A DNA stretch of 64,000 nucleotides, taken from NCBI RefSeq assembly GCF_003367505.1, contig NZ_PXXX01000006.1, positions 124,001 to 188,000 of the forward strand, read 5' to 3'. A program made the translations under genes and the position numbers. This DNA comes from Lysinibacillus capsici. Lineage in GTDB: Bacteria > Bacillota > Bacilli > Bacillales_A > Planococcaceae. Below the pieces are notes generated by a model. The model did no database searches. It had not been told where the DNA came from and saw only the letters and a list, made by a program, of their open reading frames with translations. This document shows, in pieces, positions 25,038 through 34,524 of this stretch (positions are counted from its first letter, which is position 1; every line of letters begins with the position of its first letter).

Positions 25038-25685
25038 ATGAATAAAGCGTTTATTTTTGATATGGACGGAACATTATTTCAAACCAATCTTATTTTAGAG
25101 CCTGCGCTCGACGCAACATTTGATGTGCTGCGGACAAACGGCTTGTGGCAGGGAGAAACACCTATAGAAAAATATAGAGAAATAATGGGGGTTCCTTTAC
25201 CTGTTGTGTGGGAAACATTATGTCCTATGCATGCTTTAGAGATACGAGAAGAGAGCAATGTATTATTCCATGTAAAGCTGATTGAGCAAATACGTGGACA
25301 TAAAGGTGCTTTGTATCCAAACGCTGAACAAACCCTTGCAACATTGTCAGAGAATTATCCGTTATACATAGCGAGTAATGGACAGGTTGACTATTTACAA
25401 GCAATCGTCGAAACCTATCAGTTGGAGCGTTTTATAAAGGGAATCTATAGCATTCAAGCAATTGCAAGTGGGCATAAATCGGATCTGGTCAAAAGAGTTG
25501 TAGATGAAAATAAAATTGATTATGGAGCAGTGGTAGGAGATCGTTCTTCGGATATCCAAGCTGCACAGGACAATCAATTACTATCAATAGGTGTTCGCTT
25601 TGACTTTGCACAAGATAAGGAGTTAGAAAAAGCAGATATAGTAATTGATGATTTAACTGATTTGCTAAAGGTTACATTAGATTAA
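25038..25685 (+). CDS. HAD-superfamily phosphatase, phosphoglycolate-phosphatase-like
   Basis: The product is 215 aa. Motif I is FDMDGTLF (Asp8 and Asp10), motif II lies in YIASNG, and motif IV is GDRSSDIQAA. A C1-type helical cap lies between motifs I and II. The substrate is unknown. AAGGAGAG precedes the ATG, and the gene starts 15 nt after fosB with no terminator between them, so it belongs to the same unit. Confidence 0.85.
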   Translation: MNKAFIFDMDGTLFQTNLILEPALDATFDVLRTNGLWQGETPIEKYREIMGVPLPVVWETLCPMHALEIREESNVLFHVKLIEQIRGHKGALYPNAEQTLATLSENYPLYIASNGQVDYLQAIVETYQLERFIKGIYSIQAIASGHKSDLVKRVVDENKIDYGAVVGDRSSDIQAAQDNQLLSIGVRFDFAQDKELEKADIVIDDLTDLLKVTLD

Positions 25686-25769
25686 CTTAAGAAAGTGTAT
25701 CAAAAAAAGGGATGATTTAGCGACAAACATTGCATTTCCTCACAAGAAGGCGTAAAATAATGCCAATCC

Positions 25770-26060
25770 TATAGAAAAAGCATTGAGAAGGAAAAGTAAA
25801 TTGGATTAGCATTTTATAGAGAGCCTCTGTTGGTGGAAATGAGGTAAATGAACCCTTTTGAAAATGACCTTTGAGCTTCGTACCGAAAGCTTTTTAGCCA
25901 GTAGATTACGACGAGATGGGCACTCGTTACAACAGCAGCAGTATCTCTTTTTTGAGTGAAGACGTACTGATAGAGGCAAATAGCGTGAGCTATTTGTAAA
26001 TATAGGTGGTAACACGGGTATACTCGTCCTAATCAGATTTGATTAGGGCGATTTTTTTTT
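25770..26060 (+). ncRNA. T-box leader, probably methionine-specific, ahead of MetRS
   Basis: A Stem I-type sequence (GAGAAGGAAAAGTAA near 25785) is followed by an AGAGAGCC/GTTGGTGGAAATGAGG region. A candidate specifier ATG lies at 25864-25866, in GAAAATGACC. The T-box itself is AGGTGGTAACACGG (26004-26017), and the terminator CGTCCTAATCA / TGATTAGGGCG (26025-26050) ends in a T8 run. Uncharged tRNA-Met would stabilise the antiterminator. The specifier position was placed by eye. Confidence 0.88.
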
Positions 26061-26091
26061 ACTATTTTTTCTGTGAGGGGAGCAATTTAGA

Positions 26092-27726
26092 ATGACAATT
26101 GTTATTGGAGGCGCTTGGCCGTATGCAAATGGCTCTTTGCATTTAGGGCATGTTGCCGCATTATTACCAGGTGATATTTTGGCTAGATATTACCGACAAA
26201 AAGGTGAGCAGGTTTTATATGTATCAGGCAGTGATTGTAATGGTACACCCATTTCTATTCGTGCCGCCCAAGAAAATACAACGACAGAAGCTATAGCTAA
26301 TCACTATCATGAGGAGTTTACTAGATGCTTTCATGATTTAGGATTTACCTATGATTTGTACACAAGAACGGATGCGGAGCACCACCATGAATCCGTTAAG
26401 GCCCTTTTCTTACAGCTACTGGCTAATAATTTCTTATACAAGAAGAAAATTGAACAGGCTTACTGTGAGACGGATAAACAATTTCTACCAGATCGATTTG
26501 TCGAGGGGCTCTGTCCAAATTGTGGAGCGAAAGCAAGGGGAGATCAATGTGATAACTGCTCAGAAATTTTAGACCCATTGGATTTAATTGATAAGCGCTG
26601 CAAAATATGTGGGAACGAACCTGTTATTCGGGAAACTGAGCACTTTTATTTTACCTTTAGTCAATTTCAAGGAAGGTTGGAGTCTTATTTAGTACAAGCG
26701 AAAGCCGAGAAACGTTGGCGTGACAATGCTTTAGGGTTAACGGAGCGATACTTGGCAGAGGGAGTTCCTGACCGAGCGGTAACAAGAGATTTACCGAATG
26801 GCATAGATGTTCCAGTGCCAGGTTTTGAAGGGAAAAAAATATATGTATGGATCGAAGCTGTAGCAGGGTACTTAACAGCAAGCTTGGAATGGGCAAAAGA
26901 ATATCAAATAGCTATTGAAGATTTATGGAATGAAGAGACCATTTCATACTATGTACATGGGAAGGATAATATTCCATTCCATACAGTTATTTGGCCAGCC
27001 ATTTTAATGGGAATTGGATCCAAGGCATTACCTACCCATATCGTATCTAATGAGTATTTAACATTAGAAAAACGCAAATTATCTACTAGTCAGAATTGGG
27101 CTGTATGGGTTCCTTATATTTTAAGCCGTTATGATGCGGACTCTATTCGTTATTTCTTAACGATGAATGCGCCAGAAAATCGTGATACTGATTTTTCATG
27201 GCGGGAATTTATTTATAGCCATAATGGCGAACTACTCGGAGCCTATGGCAATTTTGTAAACCGTACATTGAAGTTTATTGAGAAATCATTTGCTTGTCAG
27301 GTGCCACAAGCGGAGGTGGATAGCGACATTCGAAAACAAACCGTACAATTGTTTAATGAAGCGGGTGTTCTTATCGAAGGTGGTCATTTCAAGCAGGCGT
27401 TAGAATCCATTTTTGAGTATATTCGCGGTGCTAATCGTTATTTTGATGAACAACAGCCATGGCTACAGGTAAAAGAAAACGTAGAGGCAGGTAATCGTAC
27501 ATTAGCAACTTGCGTCTATATCATTGCGAATTTAGGACAGCTGCTGCATCCTTTCTTACCGTTTTCAGCAAAGAAAGTAAGAAATATGTTAGGTATAAAT
27601 GAAATGATGTGGCATGAGCAGGTAGATCTCCCTAAAGTCATTCGAGAGGTGACACCATTATTTGAACGTCTTGATATCGAACGAATCGATGAGGAATATC
27701 AAAAACTAGTTAGGGATAGTCACTAG
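26092..27726 (+). CDS. Methionyl-tRNA synthetase, short second type
   Basis: The product is 544 aa. The HIGH-type motif lies in [12 protein letters not shown] (10-21), and the zinc knuckle has CPNC (141-144), CDNC (153-156) and CKIC (170-173). KLSTS (329-333) replaces the usual KMSKS. It lacks the C-terminal tRNA-binding (EMAP-like) domain of the roughly 650-aa Bacillus MetS. It resembles the second MetRS of B. anthracis and S. pneumoniae, which resists synthetic MetRS inhibitors; this match is from memory. It is T-box controlled. Confidence 0.88.
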   Translation: MTIVIGGAWPYANGSLHLGHVAALLPGDILARYYRQKGEQVLYVSGSDCNGTPISIRAAQENTTTEAIANHYHEEFTRCFHDLGFTYDLYTRTDAEHHHESVKALFLQLLANNFLYKKKIEQAYCETDKQFLPDRFVEGLCPNCGAKARGDQCDNCSEILDPLDLIDKRCKICGNEPVIRETEHFYFTFSQFQGRLESYLVQAKAEKRWRDNALGLTERYLAEGVPDRAVTRDLPNGIDVPVPGFEGKKIYVWIEAVAGYLTASLEWAKEYQIAIEDLWNEETISYYVHGKDNIPFHTVIWPAILMGIGSKALPTHIVSNEYLTLEKRKLSTSQNWAVWVPYILSRYDADSIRYFLTMNAPENRDTDFSWREFIYSHNGELLGAYGNFVNRTLKFIEKSFACQVPQAEVDSDIRKQTVQLFNEAGVLIEGGHFKQALESIFEYIRGANRYFDEQQPWLQVKENVEAGNRTLATCVYIIANLGQLLHPFLPFSAKKVRNMLGINEMMWHEQVDLPKVIREVTPLFERLDIERIDEEYQKLVRDSH

Positions 27727-27733
27727 GATTGAA

Positions 27734-27765
27734 AAAGCAGTATGGCGCAAGAGCCATACTGCTTT
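27734..27765. terminator. Bidirectional terminator between MetRS and leuA
   Basis: A 13-bp perfect stem (AAAGCAGTATGGC with GCCATACTGCTTT) lies between convergent genes. Confidence 0.82.
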
Positions 27766-27776
27766 GCTATTTTCAT

Positions 27777-29348
27777 TTAATTCATAACAGGTGTTAATTT
27801 TGTCACTACAATGCTATTAATCGCATTAATATAGGCTAATGCACTTGCCTTAAGAATATCTGTATCTGCTGCTTTTGCAATATACTTTTCGCCTTCATGC
27901 TCAATCGTAATTTTTACTTTACCTAAAGCCTCTTTGCCTCGTGAAACACTATTGATATTATATTCCACTAGTTTTACATCCATATTTGTAATTTCTGCAA
28001 TGGCTGAATAGAGGGCATCAATTGGACCAGAGCCTACTGCACTAGCTTTAAATACTTCGCCGCCTTTTCGAACCTTAACACTTGCTGAAGGGAAGCTTGT
28101 ATTGCTGACGACTTGTAGATCATCAAAATCAAAGAATTGCTCACTATAATGTGTAGCATTTTTATTATTGGCATCATGTTTTTCATAATAGCTTTCAACA
28201 ATAACATATAAATCGTGATCATATACTTCTTTCTTCGCATCGGCTAGCTTTAAGAATCCTTCGAAAATACCTTCAAATTCCTCTGTTGAAAGATTAGTAA
28301 AACCTAATTTTTCAAGAGCATTTTTCACTGCATGGCGACCAGATCGAGCTGTTAGTACTAGCTCCATATCATCAAGACCTACATCCTCAGGATGGACGAT
28401 TTCATAAGCATCACGCGATTTTAACAAACCATCTTGATGAATACCAGAAGAATGGGCAAATGCATTATCTCCTGTAATGGCTTTATTGACCTGTACATCT
28501 AAGCCCATAAAGCTAGAAACAAGACGTGAAGTATTCATAATTTCTTTTGTATTAATACGTGTTTCTGCATTGTAGACGGAGCTACGAGTTTTAAGTGCCA
28601 TGACAACTTCTTCTAATGCAGCATTACCTGCGCGTTCACCGATACCATTGATTGTACACTCTACCTTATCTGCACCATTTTTAATTGCAGCTAGCGTATT
28701 AGCCGTTGCCATGCCAAGATCATTGTGACAATGAACGCTTAAAAGAACGCTATCATCTAAATTTTTCATACGGTCATTTAATTTAAAAATCATTTCTCCA
28801 AATTCCTCTGGCTCTGCAAAGCCAACCGTATCAGGAACGTTAATCATCGTTGCGCCAGCTCTCATAACAGCTTCAATTGTTTTCCAAAGATATTCAAAGT
28901 CAGAACGAGAGGCATCCTCTGTGGAATATTGAACTTGCGGCAATAATGTTTTAGCGTATTTCACAGCATCCACGCCTATTTGTAAAATTTGATCTTTTGA
29001 CTTGCTGAATTTTTTCTCCACATGAATATCAGAGGTTCCTAGTACCATGTGAATCATCGGGTTTTGAGCATACTTCACAGCATTATAGACAGCATCAATG
29101 TCAGCCTTTACAGCACGTGCTAATGCTGTAATCATAATGTCGTTTGTATTGCCAACCTTTTCAGCTACAGCTTTGACGGCATCAAAATCACCTTGAGAGG
29201 AAGCGGGGAATCCAGCCTCAATAATATCGACACCTAATTTTTTCAGCTGCTGAGCGATCTCTACTTTTTCATAAAGATTTAGCTTTGCTCCAGGCACCTG
29301 TTCGCCATCACGTAAAGTTGTATCAAACACCCAAATTTTTCTTCCCAT
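27777..29348 (-). CDS. leuA: 2-isopropylmalate synthase, first step of leucine biosynthesis
   Basis: The product is 523 aa. The HMGL-like catalytic barrel opens with DTTLRDGEQVPGAKL and has metal ligands in LSVHCHNDLGMATAN; residues from about 390 form the LeuA dimer/regulatory domain. It condenses 2-ketoisovalerate with acetyl-CoA. I chose the ATG at 29348 because AAAAGGAG lies 9-10 nt upstream. It is monocistronic, without leuBCD or ilv genes nearby, and is preceded by a leucine T-box leader. Confidence 0.92.
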   Translation of the reverse strand: MGRKIWVFDTTLRDGEQVPGAKLNLYEKVEIAQQLKKLGVDIIEAGFPASSQGDFDAVKAVAEKVGNTNDIMITALARAVKADIDAVYNAVKYAQNPMIHMVLGTSDIHVEKKFSKSKDQILQIGVDAVKYAKTLLPQVQYSTEDASRSDFEYLWKTIEAVMRAGATMINVPDTVGFAEPEEFGEMIFKLNDRMKNLDDSVLLSVHCHNDLGMATANTLAAIKNGADKVECTINGIGERAGNAALEEVVMALKTRSSVYNAETRINTKEIMNTSRLVSSFMGLDVQVNKAITGDNAFAHSSGIHQDGLLKSRDAYEIVHPEDVGLDDMELVLTARSGRHAVKNALEKLGFTNLSTEEFEGIFEGFLKLADAKKEVYDHDLYVIVESYYEKHDANNKNATHYSEQFFDFDDLQVVSNTSFPSASVKVRKGGEVFKASAVGSGPIDALYSAIAEITNMDVKLVEYNINSVSRGKEALGKVKITIEHEGEKYIAKAADTDILKASALAYINAINSIVVTKLTPVMN

Positions 29349-29414
29349 TTTCAAACACTCCTTTTTAGTGATTAGTATCTAAAATCTACACTTAGGCCAA
29401 TAAGTCATTAAAAA

Positions 29415-29690
29415 AATAAAAAACCCGTCTCTATTTAAAAATAGAGACGAGTTTATGCTCGCGGTACCACTCTAATTGACCTTCTCTTTATAGAAAAAGT
29501 CCCCTTATCGACAGCTATCACTGTCTATCCTGTTAACGGGGGAAACCGACATCCCTTACTAAAAAGTTCAGGGAGTAGCTCATGGACGAGTTCAAAATGT
29601 GTGCCTACCGATTTACACCAACCATCGGCTCTCTACAAGTACACAATCACTTTTACTATTTCCATTCTTGGCCTGCAATGTGTTGTTGAA
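29415..29690 (-). ncRNA. T-box leader of leuA, leucine (CTC) specifier
   Basis: Reading the minus strand, a Stem I segment near 29670-29640 is followed by a specifier loop GAACTCG, with CTC at 29590-29588. The T-box GTGGTACCGCG lies near 29470, and the terminator (stem around GTCTCTATTT / AATAGAGAC, about 29452-29423) ends in a T run. The CTC specifier agrees with the leucine biosynthetic gene downstream. Confidence 0.92.
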
Positions 29691-29897
29691 AGCAATATTA
29701 CTTGGATATTAACTGCCTGTCAATAATATTCTAAAAATTTATTTAATTCTGTCTTAAGTAATGTCTATTTTATTAAAAATTTGATATTTGGTGAAGTGTA
29801 AAATAAAGTGGTGAAGAATGTATTTACTAGGAAAAAATGGTGAGTAGGGTTAGCATACGATAGGTAGAAAAATCATGCTATTTTTCTTTGTATGAAG

Positions 29898-29942
29898 AAA
29901 CTGCTCGTTTTCTATAAACCTAAAGAAAACGAGCAGTTTTTT
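29898..29942. terminator. Terminator downstream of the chemoreceptor gene
   Basis: A 16-bp perfect stem (AAACTGCTCGTTTTCT with AGAAAACGAGCAGTTT) has T and A runs on both sides. The 29700-29890 stretch between it and the leuA leader holds nothing else that I recognise. Confidence 0.88.
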
Positions 29943-31635
29943 ATTCTAGCTTAAAACGAGAGACTTGCGTGTGAAGTTCTTCTGCCATATTTGAAAGTGT
30001 TGCTGCTGAAGCAGCTACTTCTTCGATAGTAGCTAATTGTTCTTCGGAAGCAGAAGCAACATTTTGTAAATTAGATGAGGACATCTGTGCAATAGTTGCA
30101 ATTTCATCAAAGGAAGCATAGATTTGCTCTGCACTAGAGGACATCTCCTCTGACACTGTCGTTGCTTCTTGGATTTGTATGGATACTTGCTCAATCAGCT
30201 CAACAATCTTAGAGAAACCTTCTTCTGCTACCTTCACTACTTGCATACCAATTTGAACCTCTTGAGTTCCAGTATCCATCACCGTTACAGCACGGTTTGT
30301 ATCCTGCTGTATTTCAGAAATCAAGGTAGCGATTTGCTCAGCGGATTTTTTTGATTGCTCTGCTAGCTTTTTCACTTCATCTGCTACGACTGCAAAGCCG
30401 CGTCCATGATCGCCTGCACGAGCCGCTTCAATGGCAGCATTAAGTGCTAATAAGTTTGTTTGTTCTGCAATATCAGTAATAATGCCAATGATATTGCCAA
30501 TTTCAATGGAGTGCCCGTCTAGATTTTTAACAACACTTGCTGACTCTAAAACAGCCGTGTTGATTGTTGTCATCTGAGAGATAACACGATGTAAAGAATC
30601 ATTCCCTTTCTTAGCCTCTGAATTTGTTTCGATTGCCAGTTCAGAAACAGCCGCAGTAGTAGAAGCTAATTGTTGTATACCCTTTGTCATGTTTTTCATT
30701 GCTTCTGAGCTTTCAGTTGCGTTTTTCCCTTGAGCCTCTGAGCCACTAGCAACCTCTTGAATAGAAGAAGTGATTTGTTCTGTAGCCTGTATAGTTTGCT
30801 CTGCACTAGCTGTTAACTCAGCAGCAGAGCCACTAACTTGTACAGTGTTTTGGCGCACATTCGTAATTAAATCCTTTAAATTTGTAGCCATTTGATTAAA
30901 CGCAAGCGCTAGATCACCTACTTCATCACGATTTTTTATACGAATTTGTTCAGCTGTTAAGTCACCCTCAGCTATTTTTTTCGCAGCTTTAGCCATACCG
31001 TTAATTGGACGAGACATTAGACTACCAACAACCATAGCAATTATCAGACTTATGACAACAGCAAAGACTCCAAGAAGCATCATTTGGAGCTTGATGTCTT
31101 GAATTTGATTGGATGTAGCAGCCATTTTACCTTCTACATATTCATTTTGATAATTAGAAAGGTTTTCAACACGTTCATCGAATTGTTTAATAATTAAGCG
31201 TCCTTGAGTACTATCCAATTTTTCGTACTTCTCTGTTTCTCCAGCAGCTTTTAACTCAAACATACGATCTGCAAATTCTTGCACATTTTGCTCACTTTTA
31301 TTAATAGCTTCAAGCATCTTAATTGATTTTTCTGAATCTAAAGTAGCCATTAATTCTTCAGATTTTTGTTTGAATTCCTCGCGTGAGGCTTGATTACTTT
31401 GAAAGTTTTGTTTGTCACCAAGTAGTAAGTAGCCTCGCATGCTGACAATTTCCTGTTTTGCAATCACCCGTAATTCCTGAATACTTATTGATTTAGTAGT
31501 TTGTTCCTCCAATAATGTACGATAGGTCTTATTTACAGAATCAAGCTGTTTTATATTTAAGCCGATTGTTGTAACGAGTACCAAAATAACTATAAAAAAA
31601 CCGAGTAATAATTTCTTGTAGATAGTAAATCGCAT
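29941..31635 (-). CDS. Methyl-accepting chemotaxis protein with four-helix-bundle sensor
   Basis: The product is 564 aa. TM1 spans about 8-28, followed by an extracytoplasmic helical 4HB-type sensor (30-185) and TM2 (about 187-208). HAMP lies at about 208-262 and the signalling domain at 280-564, with the conserved hairpin tip [20 protein letters not shown] partly visible. It transmits an external signal to CheA through CheW. The ligand is unknown. It stands alone on the minus strand between two terminators. Confidence 0.92.
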   Translation of the reverse strand: MRFTIYKKLLLGFFIVILVLVTTIGLNIKQLDSVNKTYRTLLEEQTTKSISIQELRVIAKQEIVSMRGYLLLGDKQNFQSNQASREEFKQKSEELMATLDSEKSIKMLEAINKSEQNVQEFADRMFELKAAGETEKYEKLDSTQGRLIIKQFDERVENLSNYQNEYVEGKMAATSNQIQDIKLQMMLLGVFAVVISLIIAMVVGSLMSRPINGMAKAAKKIAEGDLTAEQIRIKNRDEVGDLALAFNQMATNLKDLITNVRQNTVQVSGSAAELTASAEQTIQATEQITSSIQEVASGSEAQGKNATESSEAMKNMTKGIQQLASTTAAVSELAIETNSEAKKGNDSLHRVISQMTTINTAVLESASVVKNLDGHSIEIGNIIGIITDIAEQTNLLALNAAIEAARAGDHGRGFAVVADEVKKLAEQSKKSAEQIATLISEIQQDTNRAVTVMDTGTQEVQIGMQVVKVAEEGFSKIVELIEQVSIQIQEATTVSEEMSSSAEQIYASFDEIATIAQMSSSNLQNVASASEEQLATIEEVAASAATLSNMAEELHTQVSRFKLE

Positions 31636-31946
31636 AGTTGAAATATCCTTTCTCAGTAATTAGTAGAAATGTTACAAAATAATGAAATATGTATATATAT
31701 CATTTATATCAGATTATATGAATTTTACAAAGTATTATGAGTATTTCTACAGTAATTAGCAGTTTGAAAATGGGTATAAATTATATATGAAGTAATAAAA
31801 AAAGTAGATTTTATCGCTATAATGCTACTAATAATAGGGATAATTAATGGTGCATGTTGAATATTAAGTCAATTTTCATAAATTTTGAAACTTTAATAGT
31901 AGTCATAACGTAGATGTAGTAAAGGAAAAGAACAGGGGTGGAGAAA

Positions 31947-32441
31947 ATGTATAGGCCAATTTTAAAGTTACCTAAAACAAGATCAGAAAAGATATGGGAC
32001 TATATTGGTGGTAGTATATTTATTTTATCCATCTTTTATATTATATTGGCATGGGGTAAGTTGCCTGATGAAATACCTGGTCATTTTAATGGATTAGGTG
32101 AGGTGGATCGATGGGGATCAAAAATAGAATTATTCATTCTTCCGTTCATCGGTTTATTTTTATGGATTGTTATGTGGCTGCTAGAAAAAGCACCTCATAT
32201 GCATAATTATCCGTCACGTTTGGATGAAAGTAATGTAAAAGCATTTTATTTGAATAGCAGAAAAATACTAAATCAAGTAAAAAATATCTGTCTCATTTTA
32301 TTTGCTTTTATATCGATTCAGATGGTTCGTATTGGTCTTGGTGAGGTAAATTCATTAGGATGGTGGTTCCTACCCATTGTATTGATAGGAGTATTTATCC
32401 CAATTATTAAAGGGTTTATAACAAGCTACAAAATAAAATAG
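31947..32441 (+). CDS. DUF1648-type membrane protein
   Basis: The product is 164 aa with four hydrophobic segments. KLPDEIPGHFNGLGEVDRWGS after TM1 is the DUF1648 signature in shortened form. In Bacillus relatives such domains occur in SdpI-type immunity proteins and in membrane proteins of unknown role. I start at the ATG at 31947, with GGGGTGG as binding site; the GTG at 31938 overlaps it. About 300 bp upstream (31640-31940) holds no gene I can support. Confidence 0.72.
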   Translation: MYRPILKLPKTRSEKIWDYIGGSIFILSIFYIILAWGKLPDEIPGHFNGLGEVDRWGSKIELFILPFIGLFLWIVMWLLEKAPHMHNYPSRLDESNVKAFYLNSRKILNQVKNICLILFAFISIQMVRIGLGEVNSLGWWFLPIVLIGVFIPIIKGFITSYKIK

Positions 32442-32449
32442 TGAGACTC

Positions 32450-32483
32450 AAACGCTTAGGTTACCCTTAAGCGTTTTATTTTT
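32450..32483 (+). terminator. Terminator after the DUF1648 gene
   Basis: AAACGCTTA pairs with TAAGCGTTT and is followed by a T-rich stretch. Confidence 0.75.
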
Positions 32484-32502
32484 GTGAAAAATTTTTATAG
32501 TG

Positions 32503-32535
32503 TGTCACAAATGGCTGTTGATTTCAGTTATATAG
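32503..32535 (+). promoter_or_regulatory. ECF-type promoter-like element, copy 1
   Basis: TGTCACAAA (32503-32511) and TTTCAGTTATATAG (32522-32535) have start positions 19 bp apart. The module is repeated with identical spacing at 32614. Confidence 0.5.
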
Positions 32536-32613
32536 GCGAAGAAGGGAAGATATAAAAGATTTCTCCAAGTAACTCGATGACATTCAATAATATTTTTAAG
32601 ATTTTTTATCTAG

Positions 32614-32646
32614 TGTCACAAACTTCTAATAATTTCAGTTATATAG
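32614..32646 (+). promoter_or_regulatory. ECF-type promoter-like element, copy 2
   Basis: This is an exact second copy of both blocks, TGTCACAAA and TTTCAGTTATATAG, with the same 19-bp offset and an unrelated 10-bp spacer. It lies 21 bp before the TTG start of the sigma factor, so autoregulation is likely. Confidence 0.55.
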
Positions 32647-32666
32647 ATTGGAGAGGGGGGACAACA

Positions 32667-33257
32667 TTGACTACACGAGAACCATCAAAAGAGCGAGCTG
32701 ATATAGATATTCAATCAATCGTGGAGCAAGTTCAATCAGGGGACACGCATGACTATGCAGAAATCATTCGTTGTTTTCAAAAGCAAATTTATATTTATTG
32801 TTACTATATGCTAGGAACCAAAGAGGAGGCGGAGGATGCTTCGCAAGATATTTTTATTAAAGGACTAGAGAATATTCATAAATTTTCTTATACGGTTTCC
32901 TTATCGGCGTGGCTTTATAAAATCGCTCACCACCATTGTATTGATGTCATAAAATCAAAAAATAGGGGCTATAAATTTTGGCTAAGTGTGAAGCGAGAAC
33001 AGGTGAAGCAGACGCAAGCACCGATACCTGAATATGATGAGATGGTGCATAGGCTATTGGAAAACTTACATGTAGATGAAAAAAGGATTTTACTGCTTCG
33101 TTCTATTGAAGAATATAGCTTTGAAGAAATTTCTGAAATTATGGATATGAAACCAGCTACAATAAGAAAAAAATATGAACGATTACGCAAAAAATTAATA
33201 AAGGAAAATAAGTTAGGAGGTGGATTTTATGAGCATTCATTCAAAGCAGAAGGATAA
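32667..33257 (+). CDS. ECF-type RNA polymerase sigma factor
   Basis: The product is 196 aa. Sigma region 2 is visible in YIYCYYMLGTKEEAEDASQD and region 4 in RSIEEYSFEEISEIMDMKP followed by TIRKKYERLRKKL. I chose the TTG at 32667 because GAGAGGGGGG lies upstream; the ATG at 32577 would extend through promoter copy 2. It overlaps the following DUF4179 gene by 29 nt, the usual sign of a sigma/anti-sigma pair. Regulon members are not visible apart from its own promoter region. Confidence 0.87.
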   Translation: MTTREPSKERADIDIQSIVEQVQSGDTHDYAEIIRCFQKQIYIYCYYMLGTKEEAEDASQDIFIKGLENIHKFSYTVSLSAWLYKIAHHHCIDVIKSKNRGYKFWLSVKREQVKQTQAPIPEYDEMVHRLLENLHVDEKRILLLRSIEEYSFEEISEIMDMKPATIRKKYERLRKKLIKENKLGGGFYEHSFKAEG

Positions 33258-34347
33258 AGAAATGGCACGAATAGAGCTGCTAATTCGAGAAACACCTGTA
33301 GAAATTGATTTGGTTGATCGTGTAATTAGTAAATATGAACGTAACGAGCAGCCACAAGTAGTAAAGCACCAGAAGAAATGGCACTATAAAGTTGCTTTTG
33401 CAACAGCCATGCTAGTTAGCTTGCTATTTATTACATCATTTATTTCACCAACAATGGCTGCAACGCTTAAACAAGTGCCTGTACTATCCTCAATTTTCCG
33501 TCTCGCTGGTGATTTGGGGTTGCAGATGGCTGATGAAAAAGGACTTTCTACAAAACCACAGGTAAGTGTGACACAGGAGGGGTTTACATTAAGTGTATCG
33601 GAAGTAGCGTATGACGGTACACGTGTTTCAATTGCTATTGAACGCCCCTATAAAGAAGATCAGAAAGAAGCTTTAATGGATTGTATCAGTAATTATAATT
33701 TGTTTATAAATGATGAGCCTATTAATTCTTTTGCTCCGAGTGAGTCCAATTCTATTAGTGGTTTTATGTACCCTGGTAAAGATAATGCTTCTGTCATTAT
33801 TGAATTTTCAGATCTGAGAAATCAAGGAGGGAAGCCTTTCCCAGAGCAATTTGATTTAACCATTCAAGCTTTTGTCAAAGGTATAGAAAACCCCATTGAA
33901 ATTGATATTCCTGTGAAAAATAAAGTGAAAGACTATGTAGCTTTAGCACCAAATATAAGTCGACAATATGACAATATTCATTTGACTCTTGAAAAGGTCA
34001 AGCTAACACCAGTTACAACAAGTATCACAACACGGATGGTTTTAACTGATAATTCAACGTTCACTGATAATTTAACACTACTAACAATGGGGATAGTTAT
34101 TATTGATGAGCATGGTCGTGAAATTGAATTAATTGGAGGAAACGGTTGGAACGCTACCAATGGAAACATTCATCTTGATGATCTTCGGTACACTCCTTTT
34201 GAATCTGTTCCAAAAACAATAACCTTAAAACCCTATATCCATCTTTTCAAGGAAAACGAAAAAGGTATGTTTCAATTGGATAAAAACGGTTATCCGAAAA
34301 TTCAATATATACCTGAACTAGAGATCACTATACCAGTTCAACCATAA
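33229..34347 (+). CDS. Membrane-anchored anti-sigma factor-like protein (DUF4179)
   Basis: The product is 372 aa. A cytoplasmic N-terminal segment (about 1-55) precedes one membrane helix (VAFATAMLVSLLFITSFIS, about 58-76). A large extracytoplasmic beta-rich domain of DUF4179 type follows, ending in ELEITIPVQP. By position it would bind and restrain the sigma factor until an envelope signal arrives. The ATG at 33229 follows GGAGGTGG. The signal is not known. Confidence 0.8.
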   Translation: MSIHSKQKDKEMARIELLIRETPVEIDLVDRVISKYERNEQPQVVKHQKKWHYKVAFATAMLVSLLFITSFISPTMAATLKQVPVLSSIFRLAGDLGLQMADEKGLSTKPQVSVTQEGFTLSVSEVAYDGTRVSIAIERPYKEDQKEALMDCISNYNLFINDEPINSFAPSESNSISGFMYPGKDNASVIIEFSDLRNQGGKPFPEQFDLTIQAFVKGIENPIEIDIPVKNKVKDYVALAPNISRQYDNIHLTLEKVKLTPVTTSITTRMVLTDNSTFTDNLTLLTMGIVIIDEHGREIELIGGNGWNATNGNIHLDDLRYTPFESVPKTITLKPYIHLFKENEKGMFQLDKNGYPKIQYIPELEITIPVQP

Positions 34348-34355
34348 AAATAATC

Positions 34356-34397
34356 GAGAAAGTGTAGTAAAAGCTCACTTTCTCAATTTTTATTTTT
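34356..34397 (+). terminator. Terminator of the sigma/anti-sigma operon
   Basis: GAGAAAGTG pairs with CACTTTCTC, then a T-rich run. Confidence 0.8.
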
Positions 34398-34524
34398 CTA
34401 TATTTATATAAAGTAGATGGATATTCAGTTATACTAGCAAAACAAGGCTTTTGAATAATCTATAGTATATGGAGTATATATAAAGAATAAGTTTTCAATC
34501 CTAAGAAATAAAGGGGAATAGAAG

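Noticed and set aside
32577-32666. Upstream start of the ECF sigma factor
   Set aside because: It would translate promoter copy 2, and a strong GAGAGGGGGG site selects the TTG at 32667.
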